Assembly: GCA_002772205.1 (NCBI GenBank)
Contig: PCRZ01000026.1
Location: 2,939 to 13,255, forward strand
Reading direction: 5' to 3'
From: Candidatus Jorgensenbacteria bacterium CG23_combo_of_CG06-09_8_20_14_all_54_14
Lineage (GTDB): Bacteria > Patescibacteriota > Minisyncoccia > UBA6257 > GWB1-50-10
Length of the DNA stretch: 10,317 bases
The position numbers and the translations under genes are program-made. Positions within the stretch are counted from its first letter, which is position 1. Every line of letters starts with the position of its first letter. The notes under the pieces were generated by a model. The model had not been told where the DNA came from. It made no database searches and was given only the letters and a program-made list of their open reading frames with translations. Below, piece by piece: positions 6,674 through 10,317 of the stretch.

Positions 6674-7006
6674 CGCAGTGATTCTCCGAATCTCCCTCCT
6701 GTAATTCAAAAGGAACTGGCACTCGCGAATCTGACCCTTGCCGCCTTTCCGATTGAAAATGCGGATTTTCAAGGCGGGGTTTTCCATTGCCATCTCGAGT
6801 ACTCGGTTCAAGTAGGCACCGGGAAACCGATAAACGTCGCGAGGAATTCCTTCGGTGTCTTCAACTCCGGAGAGGGCATCCTCATCAATTGAAACACGTA
6901 GTGACTGAAGATACTGCGTCACGAGGAAATTGATGTGAGAGCTCGGAGGAATTTCAATAAACCACTGATAAACACTGTCCCAAAGAGCATGCACGATTTT
7001 AGCCAT
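6659..7006 (-). CDS. Hypothetical protein, 115 aa
   Basis: I do not recognise this protein. It is real by context: a strong Shine-Dalgarno GGAGGTG (7017-7011) lies 6 nt (from GGAGG) before the ATG, a promoter-like TTGACG-N17-TAGAGT lies upstream (7084-7056), and a hairpin terminator overlaps its stop codon. It has no signal peptide or membrane segment. The N-terminal half is mixed hydrophobic and aromatic (MAKIVHALWDSVYQWFIEI), the middle is acidic (SIDEDALSGVEDTEG, about 39-53), and the C-terminus is basic (NRKGGKGQIRE, NYRREIRRI). A small soluble, possibly nucleic-acid-associated protein would fit, but nothing specific supports a function. It is the only gene in the window with a textbook ribosome-binding site, which may reflect a separate origin. 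Confidence 0.75.
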   Translation of the reverse strand: MAKIVHALWDSVYQWFIEIPPSSHINFLVTQYLQSLRVSIDEDALSGVEDTEGIPRDVYRFPGAYLNRVLEMAMENPALKIRIFNRKGGKGQIRECQFLLNYRREIRRITAAVSQ

Positions 7007-7055
7007 ACGCCACCTCCGAATTCAGAAATGAAAAATGTGAACGAGTTCCGCACTC

Positions 7056-7084
7056 ACTCTACGCCAGTCAATTTGCTTCGTCAA
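7056..7084 (-). promoter_or_regulatory. Probable promoter of the 115-aa gene
   Basis: Minus strand TTGACG (7084-7079), 17-nt spacer, TAGAGT (7061-7056). Transcription would begin near 7049, leaving a leader of about 43 nt that carries the GGAGGTG ribosome-binding site. Called by eye. Confidence 0.5.
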
Positions 7085-7284
7085 CGCAAAAAGCTTGTCC
7101 TCAAAAGTGCAACATATGTCGCACTTTTGAGGACAAGAAAATTTTGAATGCGGGGATTCCCGGCGTCGGGGAGCGGCGGCACGTGGACCTCGAACCCGCG
7201 CGCCTCAAGCTCGCGCTTGAGCCACGGAAACCATCCCTCCTCAGGGTATCCGTCCCACCCATGAACGATGAAAACGCGCTTCAT
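7081..7284 (-). pseudogene. Truncated RBBP9/YdeN-like alpha/beta-hydrolase
   Basis: The first 46 codons read as the N-terminus of an RBBP9/YdeN-type serine hydrolase: [19 protein letters not shown], then LKRELEARGFEVHVPPLPD and NPRI. The HGW oxyanion motif and the first strand-helix-strand are present. The family is normally about 180 aa. Homology stops after NPRI, close to a 44-bp palindrome, and the frame then translates the palindrome (LVLKSATYVALLRT) before a stop. The GxSxG nucleophile, acid and histidine are all lost, so the product should be inactive. The ATG overlaps the FKBP stop codon (ATGA), the arrangement of an intact co-translated gene, suggesting the truncation is secondary. 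No remainder of the hydrolase is visible downstream. Confidence 0.75.
7094..7137 (-). terminator. 44-bp palindrome acting as a possible terminator
   Basis: Arms of 17 bp (CTTGTCCTCAAAAGTGC, 7094-7110, and its complement 7121-7137) enclose AACATATGTC, itself palindromic apart from one mismatch. On the minus strand the stem is followed by C then five T (7092-7088), so it could terminate the tRNA-FKBP-hydrolase transcript. Its position against the breakpoint of the truncated hydrolase suggests it arrived as an inserted repeat rather than as the native terminator. Confidence 0.65.
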
Positions 7285-7742
7285 TTTACTTCCAACAGTT
7301 CCACTTCAAAGATCAAGGTGGCGTTCGGCGGGATGAGGCCGCCCCCGGCACCCGCACTCCCATACCCGAGTTCCGGCGGAATGGTGAGCTGCCGCTTCCC
7401 TCCCACTTTCATCCCCGCCACGCCTTCGTCCCATCCCTTAATAACCTGCCCCGCGCCCAAGGAGAATGAGAACGGCTGGCTGCGGTCGTACGAACTGTCA
7501 AATTTCGTCCCGTCCGCGAGCGTGCCCGCGTAGTTCACCGTAACCGTTTGCCCAACTTTCGCTTCGGCGCCGGCGCCTACCACAAGGTCATTTATCTTCA
7601 GCCCGTCCGGCAAGGTAATTTCGCTCCCCTGATTCGGATTATTTTGTTCCATATTTTTATTGCTATTGTTCCCAAAGAGAAAATACGCCCCGACGATCAC
7701 CACAGCCGCGATGAGTGCAAGAATGATTGTTTTATTGTTCAT
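7281..7742 (-). CDS. Membrane-anchored FKBP-type peptidyl-prolyl cis-trans isomerase
   Basis: Catalyses proline isomerisation to help proteins fold, here outside the cytoplasmic membrane. Of 153 aa, residues about 5-23 form one uncleaved-looking hydrophobic anchor ([19 protein letters not shown]). A short Asn/Gln-rich linker (25-40) and one FKBP domain (about 45-153) follow. The FKBP12 active-site positions are all present: Y71, F81, D82, F91, V100, I101, W104, Y127 and F145. Typical motifs are [20 protein letters not shown] and IPPELGYG. The ATG lies only 4 nt from the encoded CCA of tRNA-Ser, so there is no room for a Shine-Dalgarno; the message is probably released by tRNA 3' processing. 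The stop overlaps the start of the truncated hydrolase (ATGA). Confidence 0.95.
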   Translation of the reverse strand: MNNKTIILALIAAVVIVGAYFLFGNNSNKNMEQNNPNQGSEITLPDGLKINDLVVGAGAEAKVGQTVTVNYAGTLADGTKFDSSYDRSQPFSFSLGAGQVIKGWDEGVAGMKVGGKRQLTIPPELGYGSAGAGGGLIPPNATLIFEVELLEVK

Positions 7743-7746
7743 GATT

Positions 7747-7834
7747 TGGCGGAGGGGGCGAGATTCGAACTCGCGGTACCTTGCGGTACACAGTCTTTCC
7801 AGGACTGCCGTTTAAACCACTCGCGCACCCCTCC
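7747..7834 (-). tRNA. tRNA-Ser(GGA)
   Basis: Read on the minus strand, the 5' acceptor arm GGAGGGG (7834-7828) pairs with CCCCTCC, followed by discriminator G and a genome-encoded CCA (7749-7747). The anticodon stem CAGTC/GACTG encloses the loop CTGGAAA with anticodon GGA, reading serine UCC/UCU codons. A long variable arm built on GTACC/GGTAC is typical of tRNA-Ser. The T arm contains GTTCGAATC. It is 88 nt with CCA, with all arms intact. Confidence 0.96.
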
Positions 7835-7848
7835 TTTCTCTCTTTTCT

Positions 7849-7877
7849 ATTGTAGAACGAGTATCTTAAAATTTCCA
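7849..7877 (-). promoter_or_regulatory. Probable promoter of the tRNA-Ser/FKBP unit
   Basis: Minus strand TGGAAA (7877-7872), 17-nt spacer, TACAAT (7854-7849). The predicted start is about 8 nt before the mature tRNA 5' end. The FKBP gene has no room for its own promoter except within the tRNA, so this promoter probably serves both. Confidence 0.5.
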
Positions 7878-7913
7878 TCTACACCGCCACCCCACATTTC
7901 ACCTACCCCATTT

Positions 7914-7949
7914 TATCACATGAGCGCGCGGTCGCGCGCTCATGTGATA
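7914..7949. repeat. 36-bp palindrome, upstream copy
   Basis: Seventeen-bp perfect arms beginning TATCACATGAGCGCGCG around a central GT. It is identical over 36 bp, plus two flanking T, to the copy at 8567-8602. It ends 4 nt before a perfect -10 hexamer, so it covers the -35 region of the Cas2-like gene and could be an operator for it. No T-tract follows, arguing against a terminator. Confidence 0.9.
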
Positions 7950-7953
7950 TACT

Positions 7954-7959
7954 TATAAT
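7954..7959 (+). promoter_or_regulatory. -10 box of the PaaX/Cas2-like gene
   Basis: A perfect TATAAT 23 nt before the ATG at 7983. The place where a -35 box would lie falls inside the 36-bp palindrome (GTCGCG at 7931-7936) and does not match consensus. This suggests a promoter that is either weak or controlled through the palindrome. Confidence 0.5.
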
Positions 7960-7982
7960 AAAATACTGAAATACAACATTCT

Positions 7983-8552
7983 ATGACGAGAATAGAGAAA
8001 AATTCCAGGCCTTATCATATCCTGAAAACCGCTCTCGTGGGCGGCGGCGTGTTGTTCATTAGCACCATTTCGCCGTTGAGCGGCACACTCCTGATAAAGA
8101 AACTGATAAAGCAATACCTCAAGGACAAGAAAATACGGAAGGAAAGATTCTTACAAGATGTAAAAAGGCTCCAGAACCGAAAACTCATTGATTACGTTCA
8201 GCTGCCGGACGGGAAGATAAAAATCACCCTCACAAAATTGGGGAAAAATAAGATATTAACCTACAATCTTGACCACATGAAATTAGAAGAGCGACCGTGG
8301 GATGGGAAGTGGCGACTCATCACTTTCGACATACCCGACTACCAAAAGAATGCGAGAAATGCGCTACGAAAGAAAGTGAGGGAATTAGGATTTTATCCGC
8401 TCCAAAAGAGCGTGTTTATTACACCGTATGAATGCGAGAACGAAATTGATTTCATTTGCAGTATCTTTGAAATCAACCGAAATAATGTTTTGATCTTGGA
8501 AGTCGGAAATTTTGAGGGTTCTGAAAAAATGAGACATTATTTTCACTTATAA
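7983..8552 (+). CDS. PaaX-type protein: winged helix plus Cas2-like domain
   Basis: A 189-aa protein with a hydrophobic N-terminal stretch (about 16-36, ALVGGGVLFISTISPLSG). A winged-helix-like segment follows (about 37-98, including IRKERFLQDVKRLQNRKLI and KIKITLTKLGK). The C-terminal part is a Cas2-like ferredoxin fold (about 107-175). The Cas2 signatures are the first strand WRLITFDIPD, with D116 where Cas2 has its conserved Asp, then LRKKVRELGFYPLQKSVFI and the last strand NVLILEV. PaaX repressors combine these domains. There is no cas1, cas effector or CRISPR array nearby, so it should not be called CRISPR Cas2. The gene is AT-rich, on the opposite strand to its neighbours, without a Shine-Dalgarno, and framed by two identical 36-bp palindromes 33 nt before its ATG and 14 nt after its stop. 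DNA-binding autoregulator, nuclease and mobility protein all remain possible. Confidence 0.8.
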   Translation: MTRIEKNSRPYHILKTALVGGGVLFISTISPLSGTLLIKKLIKQYLKDKKIRKERFLQDVKRLQNRKLIDYVQLPDGKIKITLTKLGKNKILTYNLDHMKLEERPWDGKWRLITFDIPDYQKNARNALRKKVRELGFYPLQKSVFITPYECENEIDFICSIFEINRNNVLILEVGNFEGSEKMRHYFHL

Positions 8553-8566
8553 ATTCATCGCACATT

Positions 8567-8602
8567 TATCACATGAGCGCGCGGTCGCGCGCTCATGTGA
8601 TA
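8567..8602. repeat. 36-bp palindrome, downstream copy
   Basis: An exact duplicate of 7914-7949, starting 14 nt after the stop codon of the Cas2-like gene. No poly-T follows on the plus strand (ACGCGACAAC), so it is not an ordinary intrinsic terminator. The remaining intergenic stretch to 8688 is AT-rich and shows no gene. Confidence 0.9.
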
Positions 8603-8688
8603 ACGCGACAACGCCGATAATACTAAACAAAACTAAATCTAAATAAACACGCGCGCTTGAGACGATATTATTCAGTAAATCCAAAAAT

Positions 8689-9624
8689 TCACCAGCTCCC
8701 ACTGGAGCCGCCACCGCCCGAACTGCCGCCGCCGAAGCCGCCGAAGCCTGAGCCCGACGAAGAGCCGCCGCCGAAGCCGGCCCCGCCGAGCCACCACGGC
8801 GGCATTCTACCTTGGGATTTGAACTTTCCGTAATTTTTGGAAACTACGTAATCAAACAGCAATCCGATCGGAATGAGCAGCCCCACTGCGATCACGCCCG
8901 TGTAGAGAAACCCCTTGAGGAGTCCTATCACGACACCGGCAATGCCGCCTAAAACGCCGCCCGCCCACCATGATTTGGAGCGCCCGAGAATGCTCGCGAG
9001 CCAGAGGGGCGCAAAGAGAATGAGCCAGAACCAATCTATATTTATCCGATTATTCCGATCTCCAGAAGACACCTCCGCCGATGGAATAACTTCCCCTCCC
9101 ACCGCCGCGATGATCTTATCTACCGCGCCGTCAATGCCCGCAAAAAACTTCCCGTCGCGGAACGCCGGCACTATCACCTCTTGGATAATCCAGTAGCTCT
9201 GGGCATCCGTGAGCGCGCCTTCCAAACCATACCCGACCTCTATCTTTACCTCGTGGTTGCCGCGCGAAATGAGGAGGAGCACGCCGTTGTCCTTGCCTTT
9301 TTTGCCGATACCCCACTCTTCAAAAAGCTTCACCGCGAAATTTTCCACAGTGTCGCCACCGAGGTCCGGCACGGTGACCACCGCGAGCTCGTTCCCGGTG
9401 CTTTTCTCAAACGCCGAGAGTTTCGCCTGGAGTGCCTCGACTTCGCTCGGTACAAGCATCCCCGCAAAATCATTCACAAACCCTGCGGGCTTGCCCGGGC
9501 TCGCGTAAGCAAACACAAGGAGCGGCATTAACACGGCAACCGCTACCGCACCGATAACTATTCGCTTATTCCCTCCGCCGCCAAAACTTTGGCGGGCAAG
9601 CGCGCGAATTAGAGAATACGTCAT
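8689..9624 (-). CDS. TPM-domain (YgcG-like) membrane protein
   Basis: From the ATG at 9624 the protein has 311 aa. A signal-peptide core lies at about 21-41 (VIGAVAVAVLMPLLVFAYA), with likely cleavage after AYA. An extracytoplasmic TPM domain spans about 47-177 (GFVNDFAGMLVPSEVEALQAK, GNELAVVTVPDLGG, GKDNGVLLLIS, VEVGYGLEGALTDA as recognisable pieces). Two or three membrane helices follow (about 197-259), then a Gly/Ser-rich tail ending GSSGSW, as is usual for this family. Its role is unclear; TPM proteins are linked to membrane-protein and photosystem repair elsewhere. A longer frame from a TTG at 9678 exists but has no ribosome-binding site and would translate a palindrome. GAGGAGG lies 35 nt before the ATG, separated from it by that palindrome. 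The N-terminal region (LARQSFGGGG) is encoded by a repeat. It is paired with lemA upstream, a common combination. Confidence 0.9.
   Translation of the reverse strand: MTYSLIRALARQSFGGGGNKRIVIGAVAVAVLMPLLVFAYASPGKPAGFVNDFAGMLVPSEVEALQAKLSAFEKSTGNELAVVTVPDLGGDTVENFAVKLFEEWGIGKKGKDNGVLLLISRGNHEVKIEVGYGLEGALTDAQSYWIIQEVIVPAFRDGKFFAGIDGAVDKIIAAVGGEVIPSAEVSSGDRNNRINIDWFWLILFAPLWLASILGRSKSWWAGGVLGGIAGVVIGLLKGFLYTGVIAVGLLIPIGLLFDYVVSKNYGKFKSQGRMPPWWLGGAGFGGGSSSGSGFGGFGGGSSGGGGSSGSW
9578..9596. repeat. CCGCCAAA palindrome in the TPM gene N-terminus
   Basis: CCGCCAAA (9578-9585), AC, TTTGGCGG (9588-9595), then G: perfect 8-bp arms. On the minus strand it reads GCCCGCCAAAG, the same core as in the dnaG insertion. 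It encodes about RQSFGGG of the region before the signal-peptide core. Confidence 0.7.
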
Positions 9625-9635
9625 TCGTATATTAG

Positions 9636-9661
9636 GGGTGCTACAGTTAACTGTAGCACCC
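9636..9661. repeat. 26-bp perfect palindrome between Shine-Dalgarno and start of the TPM gene
   Basis: GGGTGCTACAGTT and its exact complement, centred on GTTAAC. On the minus strand it immediately follows GAGGAGG (9666-9660, overlapping it by two bases) and precedes the ATG at 9624 by 11 nt. If it folds in the mRNA it brings the ribosome-binding site within about 11-12 nt of the ATG. Confidence 0.85.
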
Positions 9662-9683
9662 TCCTCTTTCCCATCCAAATCTT

Positions 9684-9719
9684 AGGAAGTACGACTTCCT
9701 TGTCTGGAAGTCGGACTTC
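9684..9719. repeat. Tandem GGAAGT palindromes in the lemA-TPM spacer
   Basis: AGGAAGT-ACG-ACTTCCT (9684-9700) is followed by GAAGTC-G-GACTTC (9707-9719). The two units are related (GGAAGTACGACTTCC and GGAAGTCGGACTTCT) and can also pair with each other. They lie just after the lemA stop codon. No T-run follows in either direction, so an operator or repeat element is likelier than a terminator. Confidence 0.65.
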
Positions 9720-9725
9720 TGAACA

Positions 9726-10280
9726 TTAAAACTGCACCTGCGGGGCGTTCTCCGCGCCCGCCGCGGCCTCAAAGTATGTGCGCTCGCCGAACCCGAAAAT
9801 GCCGGCAATCACGTTCGAGGGGAACCGCTTCACCGCGACGTTCAGCACGCGCACCGTATCATTGAAGCGCTGGCGCTCCACCGAAACGCGGTTCTCCGTC
9901 CCCTCCAGTTGCGCCATTAAGGTCTGCACGTTCTCGGAAGATTTGAGCGTCGGGTAGTTCTCCACGACCGCGAGCAAGCGTCCGAGCGCGGTTTCCACCT
10001 CGCCCGCCGCGGCGGCTTTTGCGTCCACCGTCACCGCGCCAGAATACCTCGTCCGCGCCTCGGCCAAGGTATCAAAGATGACCTGCTCCTGCTTCATCAT
10101 GCCCTTCACTGATTCCACGAGGTTCGGGATGAGGTCCAGCCGGCGCTGGTACTGCGCCTCCACCTGCGCCCACTGGTTATCAACCGCTTCGTTCTTCCCG
10201 ATAAACCCGTTGTATGCGCTCCACCCGTAGAGGAACACCGCGACCGCGACCGCCAGAACAATCCACCAAACTTTTTTCAT
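9726..10280 (-). CDS. lemA: LemA family membrane protein
   Basis: A 184-aa protein with one N-terminal membrane helix (about 4-22, VWWIVLAVAVAVFLYGWSA) and a helical-bundle domain outside or at the membrane. The family signature is clear: NEAVDNQWAQVEAQYQRRLD, LIPNLVESVKG (50-60), then SSENVQTLMAQLEGTENRVS and the C-terminal FGERTYFEA. Length is usual for LemA. Its biochemical function is not established. It is upstream of the TPM-domain gene on the same strand, the frequent LemA-TPM pairing. The ATG lacks a strong Shine-Dalgarno; TATAAA lies 6 nt before it, within AT-rich AGTAT repeats (10281-10317) that run off the window edge, so a near-leaderless start is again possible. Confidence 0.94.
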   Translation of the reverse strand: MKKVWWIVLAVAVAVFLYGWSAYNGFIGKNEAVDNQWAQVEAQYQRRLDLIPNLVESVKGMMKQEQVIFDTLAEARTRYSGAVTVDAKAAAAGEVETALGRLLAVVENYPTLKSSENVQTLMAQLEGTENRVSVERQRFNDTVRVLNVAVKRFPSNVIAGIFGFGERTYFEAAAGAENAPQVQF

Positions 10281-10317
10281 GTCTTCTTTATACTAAATAC
10301 TTTATACTTGATACTTT

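Noticed and set aside
7914..7949. 36-bp palindromes as intrinsic terminators
   Set aside because: Neither copy is followed by a U-rich tract in either direction, and one copy lies upstream of the gene over its promoter region.
7983..8552. CRISPR-associated Cas2
   Set aside because: The Cas2-like fold is fused to a winged helix as in PaaX, and there is no cas1, effector gene or repeat-spacer array in the window. The two 36-bp palindromes are 653 bp apart and not an array.
8689..9678. TTG start for the TPM protein at 9678
   Set aside because: No Shine-Dalgarno precedes it and it would translate the 26-bp palindrome as an extra 18 residues; the ATG at 9624 gives a reasonable signal peptide. 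It cannot be excluded from sequence alone.

Overview
The window looks like a chromosomal segment from a Candidate Phyla Radiation (Patescibacteria, probably Parcubacteria-like) bacterium. This is inferred from three things: a shortened alanyl-tRNA synthetase, a LemA + TPM-domain membrane pair next to core genes, and GC-rich short palindromic repeats placed inside essential genes. No taxonomic marker was searched, so the assignment is a judgement.

Layout. The left half is a minus-strand information-processing block read from about 5164 down to 58: dnaG (primase), rpoD (primary sigma factor), a 161-bp highly structured element, then alaS. The dnaG and alaS promoters are placed so close to the ATG that their mRNAs should be almost leaderless. 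Divergent from dnaG is an Nramp/SLC11-family transporter (5362-6642, plus) whose metal-site motifs are those of the Nramp-related magnesium-transporter branch, not of MntH. It converges on a small unknown minus-strand gene (6659-7006) that has a clear promoter and Shine-Dalgarno. Next comes a minus-strand unit: tRNA-Ser(GGA), a membrane-anchored FKBP-type prolyl isomerase starting 4 nt after the tRNA CCA, and a truncated RBBP9/YdeN-like hydrolase cut off at a 44-bp palindrome that also resembles a terminator. A plus-strand, AT-richer gene for a winged-helix + Cas2-like (PaaX-type) protein follows, bracketed by two identical 36-bp palindromes. The right end holds lemA and a TPM-domain protein gene, both minus strand, separated by further palindromes.

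The most notable theme is short palindromic or tandem DNA inside or against genes. There is an exact 10-codon palindrome in alaS, a 39-bp tandem repeat elsewhere in alaS, and repeat-derived segments in dnaG, rpoD and the TPM gene. Others are a palindrome between a Shine-Dalgarno and start codon, a palindrome truncating a hydrolase, and a three-way-junction element between rpoD and alaS. The closest known analogue is the in-frame Rickettsia palindromic elements. The Cas2-like gene framed by identical palindromes is the best candidate for an undescribed gene-plus-repeat unit; whether it has anything to do with mobility is speculation.
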